Source of the DNA: Thalassia testudinum
Lineage: Eukaryota; Streptophyta; Magnoliopsida; Alismatales; Hydrocharitaceae
NCBI GenBank assembly: GCA_037157565.1
Contig: JAZHRO010000063.1
Coordinates: 90,796,001 to 90,860,000 of the forward strand
DNA: 64,000 nt
Direction: 5' to 3'
Positions 23,190-33,948 of this stretch are shown piece by piece (position 1 is the first letter of the stretch; the number at the start of each line of letters is the position of its first letter). Below the pieces are notes generated by a model that had not been told where the DNA came from, ran no database searches, and was given only the letters and a program-made list of their open reading frames with translations. A program made the position numbers and the translations under genes.

Positions 23190-23622
23190 ACTACAACAAA
23201 AAGGGTTTTGTTCATAGTTGAAAACTGTCACGGTTGAAAATTGTAACCAAAAGCTTGAAAACCATCACCAATAGTTACATGGTGGAAGGGTTTAAGTCAC
23301 AGTTCCACCCAAAAGCATGACTAAAGTCCTCCCCTCCTTGACAAGCCTCGAGACCTGGTCAAGGTTCTTAACCATAACCAAAGTCTTTTTGTTATGATTT
23401 TCAAACTATGACAAAAGACATTTTTCGTTACAATTGATGACTTGTGATCAAAGCACTTTTGTCACGACTAAAGAGCATTCATCATGGTTTTCAAATCGTG
23501 ATGAAAGAGCTTTTGTCACAACTTTGATCATGGTTCATCTTTGGTCATAGTTGTTGAACTGTGACCAAAGCTCTTTCATTATGGTTTGAAAACTGTGACC
23601 AAAGAGCTTTCTTTCATGTAGG
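23190..23622. mobile_element. Non-autonomous CACTA-like element (MITE), about 430 bp
   Basis: The left end ACTACAACAAAAAGGG and the right end, read inward, CTACATGAAAGAAAGC resemble the CACTA termini of En/Spm elements with the outermost bases mutated. The interior consists of inverted and direct copies of GTGACCAAAGAGCTTT-like motifs (23450-23610), the pattern of subterminal binding sites brought together by deletion of the coding region. No reading frame is present. A clear target duplication is not visible. It is a different subfamily from CACTA-1, whose subterminal motif is GTCGCTT. Confidence 0.6.
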
Positions 23623-24632
23623 AGCATCTCCACTGGTGAATTGGCAGCAACATATTCTTCTCCTATGAGTTGTGACTTGAACCAACCCTCTCCAAAGGAT
23701 GTGAAGTATAATCTGTCAAAAGATAGCAAGGTAAATGGAGTACTTGAATTGGTTTTATTTTTCCTCATTGATTTTCCACTATCCATGTTATACGTATATA
23801 TAGAGAAAAATAATACATCTTTTGCGAATAAATAAAGTAAATGGAAAATCTATATTTTCTATTTTTGGATGATGGTCGATTGAGAATATCCGGTGATTTG
23901 TTGAAGACCAAAGGCCATAGGGAGAAAATATCTTATGGTTGGTTGAGGTTGTTTTCACCGTGGTTGACATAATCAACTCTAATATTTTTTAAAACAGCAA
24001 TCTGATCAAATATTTTTAAGAAGACATTAGGACTTAAAACTACAATGCTTAATACAACTAAAAATGGCTTCATACAAGGGTAAGAAAGGACCCATCAAGA
24101 AACTACTAGACAACTAAAAATTGAAAATGAAGATCATGTTAAAAACATAGATGGTGTTAAAAAAATTCACGTTGTAAATAAAAATGCCTATTATGAATTC
24201 AATACTTAAAAACCTATTTGTATATCAAAGACATCCGTATGTATATGTATTAAAGAATATAAATATAGAAGAACGTTGAGATAAATCCAAAGAAGTGGAA
24301 ATATTAAAATAGGTATTAGGTAAAAGGAAGCAAAACTTGAAAAGGGAAACATGTAGCAAATTACTATTACAATTTATTTAGTGGACAATTAGAAAACGTC
24401 ATTCAACACATGCAATTAACATTAACATGGAAGTTAGTTAATTTCATAATTATTTACAGTATTTAATGCCTAATTAATGTCAGTCTGAGGGTAATTTGGG
24501 TTAAACTGCATTTTTATAGGTTAGATTTGTCATTTAGTAGATTTTGTAGATAATGTATAAGTTTAGGTTTTTATGCAATTTTTTCCTTAGCTATATCTTG
24601 TGCCTTAATGACTCTATCCATATGTATGTAGG
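23623..24632. other. About 1 kb with no recognisable feature
   Basis: AT-rich DNA between the CACTA-like element and the R3 LTR. The short open frames at 23641-23835 and on the reverse strand have no family resemblance that I can see. It may be old decayed repeat or host intergenic sequence. Confidence 0.6.
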
Positions 24633-26054
24633 TGTTAGGTCTAAGGCTGATTAAACCATGGCAAGAGGGAGATCTGGAATTGACCTCATTTGGAGGAGAA
24701 GGCTGAGCCAAGTTGGTGAATATATTTCCTAACCCAATTAGCCCTTAGACCTAACCTAATTAGGAGCCTAATTCCCACACCTAATTGCCACCCAACCTAA
24801 CCAATTTTCTCTAATAGTAAGCCACCACATCTCAACTTCTAACCTTATTAGCTAGCTATTATTGACTAAACCAACCCTACTTTTCTATCCCTAGTTCCAA
24901 AATCCTAACCCAACAAATCTTATTTTGCCTTCCCTTTTATTCTCCAATAAATACTATTTTGGATAGTCAAAATACACCATAATTTATCCACCACTAGATA
25001 TAAACCCTAGGCTCCTAAATTACCTACCTAAATCTCTATCTTAAAATCCTAAATGAAATTCTATTCCTAATCTTAAGCTTAATCTCGAAATTCGTAACAA
25101 CATGACACATCTTTGGTATTTTGGCCATCACTTTTTTATTTCAAATCCAAATTGAGTGATTCAAGTTGTATTAGAAAGCTAATTTTGAGGGATACAACAT
25201 TGATTTTATGTACAACTTCAAATTCAAAATAGAAGTAGGTCAACAATTTGAGAGAATAATAGCCTTCCATCATCCTCTCAAAGTCACCCTAGCCCTCCAC
25301 CAATTCCAATAACACCTAACCTATCCTATCCACCTATCCCTTCATCCCATAATTGATTCCTAGACTCCTAATCCTAACCCTTTATTTTGGTGATCCAAGG
25401 CAACTTGGATCAACAAATCACAAGTCTTCTTGAGCTCTATATAAACACACTAGCCACCCTCCCCTTAAATCATTATTCGTACTTGCAAACATAGAAACAC
25501 CACCAATTAGAACTTGTCTTCTTCATCTTCATGCCCTCCCTTTCTTTGATGCACCTTCACATTCACTGCTACTACTTTGCTCCGAACTTCTCCATCGAAG
25601 CCTTTAGATTCTATTTTCATATTATAGTTTTAGTTGTAATTGGATTTTCTTTTGAGCATTTTGCTAGTTCTAATCTTCTCTCTACTTGTTTCGACTTTGA
25701 TTTGCATTAAGTTCTAGTTATCTTTTGATCCGCTATTTGCCTTCAAGTTATTTGTTTATTTCTAGTACTTATTCTAGTTACTGGTTCTAGTAATTGCATG
25801 CCACTAGCCCTAGTATATTTCACTTTATTTCTAGTTGCGATAGTTATGTTGATTTCACATCTACTTTATTTATCTATTTCTTGGATCATAGGAAAGCGAA
25901 TTAGTCCATTTGCCTCCCTGCAAATGACTTGAACTCTGTTTTGAAAACCTTGATTTCATTATTCTCGTGTTTCATTTGAATACAAATTTAAGAGTTTCTA
26001 CAAGCATTTACTATGACGAATGCATTTTTGCATATCTATTTCTCGAGTAGAACA
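24633..26054 (+). repeat. R3 5' LTR
   Basis: The right end (GAGTAGAACA, 26054) lies just before the primer-binding site. The conserved U5-like block GCCTCCCTGCAAATGACTTG is at 25911-25930, in sense orientation. The left end TGTTAGGTC at 24633 was chosen because TGTT...AACA makes a proper inverted end and the size (1.4 kb) is reasonable, but there is no second LTR in the window to confirm it. Confidence 0.5.
25437..25445 (+). promoter_or_regulatory. R3 LTR TATA box
   Basis: CTATATAAA in GAGCTCTATATAAACACAC, about 600 bp upstream of the LTR end on the sense strand. Confidence 0.6.
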
Positions 26055-26059
26055 CTTTG

Positions 26060-26078
26060 TTGTGTCGTTGCTAGGGAG
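26060..26078 (+). other. R3 primer-binding site (tRNA-Asp type)
   Basis: TTGTGTCGTTGCTAGGGAG corresponds to the plant tRNA-Asp primer site TGGCGCCGTTGCCGGGGAG. Most differences are C-to-T or G-to-A. It lies 5 bp after the LTR end. Confidence 0.65.
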
Positions 26079-27336
26079 GCACAGTGATTATTTCACTTTT
26101 ATTAGTTACTTTTAGTTTGCATTCGAGAGATCTAATTTGCTTTCATCTTCTTGACGCTTTGTGTTGAGGAATCTCACATTTGCACGAGATTGGATCATGT
26201 AGTAATGGTAAAAGATTGTAGGTGAAGATCTCCAGGTATGTCATTCTTAGAATTAGGTGTGATCTTGAATCTTACAATTATTTGCATTTAGAATAGTTGT
26301 ATTTGTTAAAAAAAAAACTTTCTCTTATTTTGTGGGACTTATGCTTACAAGATCTTATCTCTACAAAAATGAATTCAGATTGGATTTTCACTCATTTAAA
26401 AATTTTATTCTGAACAATTGGTGCAATAAAAATTATGAAATTTTTATTGTGTGATCCCCTTGAAATCAACAACTAGCCCACCCATTTTAACATAAAAATT
26501 CATTCTGTACTATTCTAGAAAAATCATTTACTATTTATGGGTTATTCTGAAAATTGACTACTAAAGATCCAGGTTGCCAGACTTTTAATGATTTTTATAG
26601 AGGTCTAAATTGGATGAAATTTGATGCATTAGTTTACTGATCAAAGGTACTTTCACTGAAAAAATTAGCATAATTTTTTAAAAGTTGCACCATAACTGAT
26701 TATGAAAAATACTGGATAGGGGTCTGTTTGGTCAGAATTGCTATCCTGATTTGAAAATTCTTAGAAAATTATTTTTAGGATCGTAAAAATTTTGAAAACA
26801 ATATATTGTTTGTGCCTAATCAATTGGTGTTTGTGAATCCATAGTTGTGTTGTTTGAGCCACACCACTTAATCCCAATTAAAATTGACTCATCTAGAAGT
26901 TGCTTGCTTAAGGTGCCATATTAGGGTTGCCAAATCCACTCTCTCTAAAGGAAATAGATCAAGGTCTTGTGCTTGCAAAACTATTACCTATCCACTCAAA
27001 CATGTTTGAAAAGATGTTATATGTGCAACCTTAAAATTGGTGATATATTTACTTGAACCTTAAAAGCTACACCACCAAATAAATATTGTTTGTGGACCCT
27101 TGTATTGTCATGCACACTCATCTGAATTGAATTAATTGGGCACCCACCCCCCTAACGCCCATCACTTAATCCCATGTACTCTAGATCCCAAGACCAAATT
27201 AAAGTGATAGATGCGGCAACTAGGTTGGATTTTATCTCTACTTAGTCTATTTAATCTGAGGCCTTGTCTATTTGGACCAACTGTTGACAAAAAACGGTCA
27301 GTGCGGTAACCATGCTAACCCCTAGTGGAGTCCCAC
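26079..27336 (+). other. R3 untranslated leader, first part
   Basis: Noncoding leader between primer-binding site and gag, cut at 27336 by R4. It resumes at 35642-35840 after R4 and reaches the gag start at 35841. The flanks of R4 (CCCAC left, CCTGC right) are consistent with a 5-bp duplication with two transitions. Confidence 0.6.
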
Positions 27337-29023
27337 TGATAGAGCGATCTTCATTTTCGATAATAATTTTAACATAAAATGTCACGTCGTATTTCGTTGC
27401 GTGGTAGAAAATCGCTTTTCAAAAATATTTATTACTCAAAATCTAACCATGAAAATTCTTAGGTCGTCTCCACCGGGAGGAATCAGCCTATTATACTAGT
27501 GAGTGGTTCCTCAATTATTCGGGAAACTCAATGGGTGTGCATGCTAATTCATGCAATTCTTTTTCAATATGAGTCATCATTTTATGTAATTAATCGAGAA
27601 TATAGGTGCACACATACAAAATCACCATCATGAAAATATGTCAATCATGATCTTGATATTGCTAAAAACGTGTTAATATTTATCTATTTCAGAGCAGAGT
27701 CCACTCATATAATCAATAACTCATATTCTATATTCTTTATGAGAAGAATGCAACTCTAAGTAATTCAGATAACAAAGAGGGATGTCCAAGCAATTCTGCC
27801 TTAATATAATAATGAAATAAATAAGGGAATAGTAATCGCAATGGAAAAAATCGTAAATACTAATTGCAGGAAAAACAAAGGATTATGTCTCTCTCCTTCG
27901 TGCACACGCATGGGTCGGCAGCGGTGCTAACCGCTTGCGGCAGAGGTGCGTTGCATTAAAGGCTTTGAGATGGTAGTGATGGGGCAGCCGATGGTCACCG
28001 AAGGCGGCTGATCGGAGGAGGTGACCGGCGGGGACGGTGGAACTCTTCCTGCTAGCTGCTACTACTACTAATGGGTATGCGGAGATGCACGTGTGTGGAG
28101 AAGAAAGCTGGTGCATGTGCACTGGGACTCACGTTCACAATGAGGTGAGCATGGTGTTCAGCCAGAGCAGCAGGTGAAGGGGGTGACGCTACTGCTAAAG
28201 GTGGTGCGAAGGGGCACGCGTAGGCTGTTGGAAATATAGAGGCGCGTGCACACGTGGAGAGGAGAGCAGGGCAGGCAACGCACGAGGGTGTCACTTAGGC
28301 AAGGGCAATGGTGTGTGAGGGTGGCGCAGATGAGGTTGCTATGAGTGTGGAGTTTTGGGTTCTTCATGAATAGTGGATGGTGGCGGGTTGAAGAAGAAGA
28401 AGACAGAGAGGGAAGAGAGGGTGGTGGTGGGTTGTGAGGGGGTCAACTGCGAGGGTGAAGGGAGGTCGGTGGCCTCACACTTTCCAGTGCAACCAACAAG
28501 AAGAAGAGGGAGTGGGGATGGAGTATGCCTTAGGCCATAGTGCACGCTGGGATCCACGATGTAGGCTCTCTTCATGGTGGAGAGGATGGAGGAGATCCCC
28601 CAAGGGGGAAGATAGATGATCCTTCCTTTCCTTTCACGATCCATTTTTAACTTCTTCCCAAATCCATTTCTCCTCCTCTCCCCTTTTCACGGCTGTCGTT
28701 AACTCTAAAAGTAGCCTAAACATTTGGTTGGCCTTGCGTGATGGCTGAGATGGAGCGGGTCAGATGGAGGAGGTTGGGTTGTGCGAAGCCCACCTACTTG
28801 GATTGGTAGTTGGTGGGTAGTGGTGTGTTCAGGGGCTCGTGCAACATATTTACTCGTGCCCTGCCTGTCATCATAAAAACATGTCATTTATTGCAACTTT
28901 AACACATACAAATATAGGCAGGATAAGATAAAATATCATTTAAATCATTAATAGTTAAAGATTAGGAACATGTAATTAACAATTACTTAGGCTAATTAGC
29001 ACGCCACTAAAGTGGATTGATCA
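27337..29023 (-). repeat. R4 3' LTR
   Basis: TGATAGAGCG (27337) to GGATTGATCA (29023). It is homologous end to end with 33949-35641. The GC-rich block 27890-28650 produces apparent Ser/Pro/His-rich frames that occur in both LTRs and are not genes. Confidence 0.85.
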
Positions 29024-30587
29024 AATACCCCTATCCTTAAGTTTTGCTAGTCCTTAACAAAAAGTGAAAAACAATGGAAGCAAACAAAAAGATTTCTTCT
29101 TTTCTTCTTCCAAAAATTTAGAGAACCAGACACATGTGATGTGATAGTAGCCTAGGTAACGGATCCAAGTGAAAAGCCACCTTACATTTGAAGTTCGTAC
29201 TTAACCCTTGATAAAATTCTACCAGGATAAGTAACTACTTCCCTCGGGGATAAAGTAGAAAATGATCTATAATTTGACCCAAGCTTTTTGGCTTGGGTAG
29301 GAGATACTGAGTTGAATGGATTAATATTTGGTGGCTCACACTCATCTGGTGCTACATGTAGTCTAGTATTGCAAACCCTAGATCTCTAGACTATTAAACA
29401 AGTCAAACAAGAGATAGAGGCTAAAAACTGTGCTCTCTTTATGTTCCTTTGTGCTCACTCACTTTCTCTTTTCTTCTTCTTCTTTCTGAAATCACAAATC
29501 TCACCAAATTTTGTAGATGTACTCAATGTTTAGTGGCCTCACATGGCATTCATACTTCAATTAAATTCCTAATAACCCTACAACTAAGTTAGAAGTCCTC
29601 AGCCAGCATTCGGCCGATTAGAAATACTGGAAAGCAGATATAGGCTATATTTGGTGGATCGCGATGGGTGTTTTTGTTGCCTCAAAAACATCGACAAAAA
29701 ATGACACGAAGATAAAACTATAAACTTGAACTCTCTTCTTGTTCTTTTTCTCTCTCTCTCTCTTTAAATATAATTGTTTCTTTTTTTTATTTTTCTAAAT
29801 ATAAATGCTTCTTTACATTTTTTTTCTTCTTTCTTTTTTTCTATTACTAACACAAAATGACGCATACTTTTATTTATGAGGCGTTATTAGGAATGATAAT
29901 GGTCAAGAGGATATTGTGTGGCTTATTTGGTGGAAGTGCCTACTCTTGACACCAGGAATGGATGGATAGGACAATCGTATTTCTGATCTTTGACATTACT
30001 ACCCTCCTTCAGCCGAGGACTCTATGAAGGACGATCGTAGCCATCCACCATAGTCATAGTTTTATTAGGACTCAATCTCTGTGTATCTTCCTTATTTGGT
30101 GACTCTCGGGAATTCACACAATGTTTACACATAGGAACAGAGAGCGAAAACTATGCCTAACTCTAAGGTATCATCATCTAATTATTTAGAACTTAAGAGT
30201 CCTTGCACTAGACTTAGCGCACCAGTAATCTCTCTACTTTCTCCTCATAAACAATAGGTGGATCTAATAGAAGATAGTTTGCCCGACTCCCTTCAAATTG
30301 TCCAAGGATGCAGCCAACTAAAAATTCTTATTGGTTTTCTTCAAAGATCCATTACCCAATCTATGTGCATGTGAATGTATTGGATTCTAAACTCAGAATC
30401 AATTTTAAGAAACTATTCAATGACACCTCCTTAATAAAGATATTTTGCTAGGGCTAACCAATTCAGTTTAAAAAAAAAAAGATATATATTTTTATGCTAA
30501 TGCACCTAGCCTAAATGCATGAATACTACCTAAAAATACAAATGCACCTAGCTTAAATGCATGAATACTACCTAAAAATGCAAAGTG
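29024..30587 (-). other. R4 3' UTR with polypurine tract
   Basis: The minus-strand purine tract AAGGATAGGGGTATT (29024-29038) abuts the LTR. The rest to about 30460 is homologous to the R1 3' UTR (600-1990). A 42-bp direct repeat lies at 30500-30541 and 30542-30583 (ATGCACCTAGC...CCTAAAAAT). No coding region. Confidence 0.75.
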
Positions 30588-30622
30588 CACCCCCCCATGC
30601 CTAAATCCTACAATATCCTCAT
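30588..30622 (-). other. R4 internal polypurine-like motif
   Basis: The plus strand shows CACCCCCCCATGCCTAA then ATCCTACAATATCCTCAT; on the sense strand this is GAGGATATTG and GGCATGGGGGGGTG. It is equivalent to 499-529 in R1, 41238-41270 in R5 and 61287-61320 in R7. Confidence 0.65.
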
Positions 30623-30685
30623 TTTAAAATTAAAACAGGGGGAGAAAGGAAGGAAATCACCTGATGAGGAGTTATTCTGGATGTT

Positions 30686-30708
30686 GGGTTGCCTCCCAAC
30701 AAGTGCTA
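30686..30708 (-). other. R4 GGGAGGCAACCC motif
   Basis: The sense strand contains AGCACTTGTTGGGAGGCAAC then CC. In R5 (41478-41500) and R7 (61428-61450) the same motif marks the region just past the integrase end. Its presence in R4, which lacks integrase, shows descent from a pol-bearing ancestor. Confidence 0.65.
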
Positions 30709-30724
30709 CATTTTCTGTCGACAG

Positions 30725-30753
30725 CCAGACTTATAGGGAACCTGTAAGTCTGG
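30725..30753. other. Perfect 9-bp hairpin in R4
   Basis: CCAGACTTA (30725-30733) and TAAGTCTGG (30745-30753) can pair around an 11-base loop. It sits between the GGGAGGCAACCC motif and the reading frame. It is not a terminator known to me; it could be an RNA structure near the end of the transcript's coding part. Confidence 0.5.
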
Positions 30754-30896
30754 TTCCAAACAGAAAGAGCTAGGCCCTAAAAATATGTGTAACAGTGCAA
30801 ACCTAGAAAATAGGTAGCCACAGATGTTGGCGAGCTGATGATGCAGCATGATTCCAAATGCTCGCCAGAAGACATGAAAGCAGAGAACTTCGTAGG

Positions 30897-32719
30897 CTAC
30901 CTGGGGAGGGCTAGGAATAACAAAAGGAATATGAGAAGGGACCTCCCGAAATGGGCTAAGTGGAGGATAACAAGGATCCTCCAAAGCATGAAGGTTTTAG
31001 AAGATATAAACATAATTATTTCAAACCCTTGAATGATGAGACTAAAAGTACAAGCATCAATCCACACTTGCCATTCTACCCCTGGATGTACTGGCCTGAT
31101 ATTCTCCCCAGAAAGAATGTATACGAGCAGAGACCTAAGCCAAGGATTGGTTAGGGAGTGTAAGGGTTGTTTGTGGTGTTGGGCGGTAATGGTTAAGTCC
31201 AAGGAGGGCTTAGTTTGTGTCCAGTCCAACAATTTAGATTCTGTATTATTCTCCCTAACAGTTGTAGAACAATTCACGTCACCCTTCCTATCATTAATGA
31301 TTTCCTCAAGAATCAGAGTCATATTTTCACCTTCCAGTGAATCAATGGTGGACTCCAAATCCAATTCCTTTGATGGCAGGGTTGAAACAACAGAATCATT
31401 ATCATTAATTTCATCCATGGATTCTTTTGCTTCATTTAAAATTTTTTAGGGCGTATATGTGATTCACTAGTAAAGGGAGGAGTATCTGTAGTTATTTATG
31501 AAGGAGGATCAGTCTTAATGTTATGGAGTAAGCCTATATCGATCAATTCTTTATTCTCCTTGGAGCATAAAACCTAAATTGATACATATTGTCCCTGAGA
31601 GTCTCTCTTAGGCTTCTCAATCTTATGTTCGTCTTCCTCCAACATCAACTCCCTATCTTCCTAATTTGGGGAGGATGACTTTCAAAATCAAAAGAAGGGA
31701 GGAGTCTGGATTGCACCAGATCATTTATATCCTCAGGGGGTAAGTCCTCGAATAACACATAATCCCCCTGAGATTCATTCCAAACTCTAAGCCCAGGTTC
31801 CTCCATTGGGTCATCATCCTTCTCTAGAATAGATTCTTTGTATCCCTGAGACCAAAATTGATCCAATTCATCCTCCATTCCCTTAGGGTCACCTACATTA
31901 GGTATATGTAAATCCTCAGGATGTTGCATGGGAGGTGTTGGCTCCCTAGGTGGAGGATTAGGATTAGGCTCACTAAGGGTAGAATGGGTTTCCACCACAT
32001 GATCAATTGGGGAAGTGAAATGACTAGCATGACCTTGACTTGGATCATCAGGGGTAAGAAAAATACTGTCAACCGAGTCAAGGTCCTCAGATGGTACCAT
32101 CTTCTCTTCCTTTTGACTCCAATATAGATCAGGTGGATAATTACTAGGATCATTCTCCTCTAGAGGCCATGTCTCATGGGGATTGTCTAAGTGATAGCTA
32201 CTACTCAAAATGGAATCCCAGTTGTCATTGGTTTGCTCAGAATTATTTTGATGATCAATGTTGTATGGGTAGGGATCAGAATCAATAATAGGAAGGTAGC
32301 TAAGTTGACTAATTTCCTCATTTAGTCGTTGACTATTCCTCAACATCTCTCCCATAGACTATCATTTCTTTTTGTTGGCTTTTCATTTCTATCATAAAAG
32401 AGGAGAGGCTAGTGCTATCAGATTGGGAAGGATAGTCAATCTCAGGCTCTGGTTGCCTAGGGGTATCAGTCCAACCTTGATAAGGAAAATCATGAACGGT
32501 GGGAGGGTTGGGTGTTTGCAAACTAGAAAATTCCACTCCTAGGCTCTGCTCAAAAGTGGGAGTTATCAGGCTAGTACTCTTAGGATAGGAATATGATTGA
32601 TCCCATGAATTGTCATTGCATCCATCAAAGGATGGATATGCTCTGGGCATGGGATCCTGATTAAAAGATGGAAAGTATTGACTCTGATAATCTAAATGAT
32701 AGGAGTAAGGGTGATCCAT
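30897..32719 (-). pseudogene. R4 long reading frame of unknown function, about 600 codons, broken
   Basis: On the minus strand, the frame opens MDHPYSYHLDYQSQYFPSF at 32719 and runs to 32333; it then continues, shifted, from MGEMLRNSQRLNEEISQLS (32355) to 31645. It goes on with coding character through stops at 31570, 31503 and 31451, then MDEINDNDSVVSTL (31418) to 30897. The first part is rich in Tyr, Ser and Pro. The centre is acidic (clusters of D, E, P and WS motifs such as DDPMEEPGLRVW). The end holds a conserved-looking core PGVEWQVWIDACTF near residue 110 of the last segment. I recognise no gag CCHC knuckle, protease or polymerase motif. It starts where gag would start, so a divergent structural protein is possible. 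The single-gene reading is inferred from consistent composition across the breaks. Confidence 0.6.
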
Positions 32720-33930
32720 TTCTTTAAGCCAAGCATATTTAACTCTCTTAGGACTTAGAAGAAATCAGAATGAAAGAAGAAACTTCCTAGAGAGTTCTAC
32801 CCCTATCAAAACAAATGCAAAAATAGTGGGATCTGTTTTTAGTAGATTTTAGGTCTTAGAATTAAGTGTTCAGTTGGTGGCCAAACAAGTTTTGCAAGAA
32901 TTACGCTTCCTAGGCTGACCTTCGTTGGTGCGTACAACCTACTCGTAAGGGATGGAAGTCTCGATTCGAGCCCATGCATGAGGAACTGAAGTAACTTGGT
33001 GGATAGGCTTATTGATTTTCAACTAACTTCCCTTATGGTGCAAAGACGAGAGGTAGAAATTTATCTAGTGACCTTATGTGTGATGTGCACAGTGTATCAG
33101 GTGTGCAACACACGTATGCGTTTTGAAATTTTGAAATCTCGCAAACAAGATCCTTTTGCACACAATTTCAAGTCACAGATTTTAAGGTCCAACCTCTTAG
33201 CAGTCCCAATTTTTTTTAAAGTGACCACTGAATTAATTAGATTCAAACACTTTAGTGGTCTTGAATTTAAGTCCAATGCAGATGCATGACAGGTATTTGA
33301 TGCTAAAGAGAAGACGTACCTTACTCCAGTTTTCTTCGTGCAAGATGTCTGCAATGTAGAAATATAAACTCGATGCTGCTCATTCAATCCCAGATGGTTG
33401 CCCTATTGATATGCAGCTCTAGCAAGCAGTTCCAATATTTATTTATTTATTTTAATAATAAGCAAACAAACCTAATCTAACTAACTAACATGCAGTTCAA
33501 ATAATTCAAATAAACCTATAATATAAATAAAATGGGAGCACGCTCCTGAAAAGACGCTCCCGCATACAAGAGCGATAAGAAATAAAAAGCATTGGGAACA
33601 CATTTCCAAAAATGCCCAACAAGGGTCCACAATACATAAATTAAATGTCTAATGTCTATTTAGCCTAATCTAAATCTAAAGGAGGCAAATAGGTATTTAT
33701 TCGCCAATCCTCCTTCCATGCATGTGGAATCAAGGCCCACGTGCCCCCATTGCTGCCCTCTAGGTATCGTCACGGTCCACCAAAAATATCGTCTTTGCTG
33801 TGCGTGGCCGCAACATTCATTTGTTGTTTTTTGCACAGAAAAAGATCCACAGTCAATAATTCAGAAAAGCTTTAGAAATAGCATAAAAATGATATAAATT
33901 TCCCAAAAAATTTAATAAGCATATTTCCTT
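32720..33930 (-). other. R4 untranslated leader
   Basis: Noncoding region between the primer-binding site and the start of the R4 frame. Short AT-rich frames on both strands have no coding character. Nothing else recognised. Confidence 0.6.
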
Positions 33931-33946
33931 CCTGGTGACAGCGCCA
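33931..33946 (-). other. R4 primer-binding site (tRNA-Asp type)
   Basis: Sense strand TGGCGCTGTCACCAGG, two bases (AA) after the 5' LTR. Compared with the plant tRNA-Asp site TGGCGCCGTTGCCGGG it differs by transitions. It fixes the orientation of R4 as minus. Confidence 0.75.
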
Positions 33947-33948
33947 TT

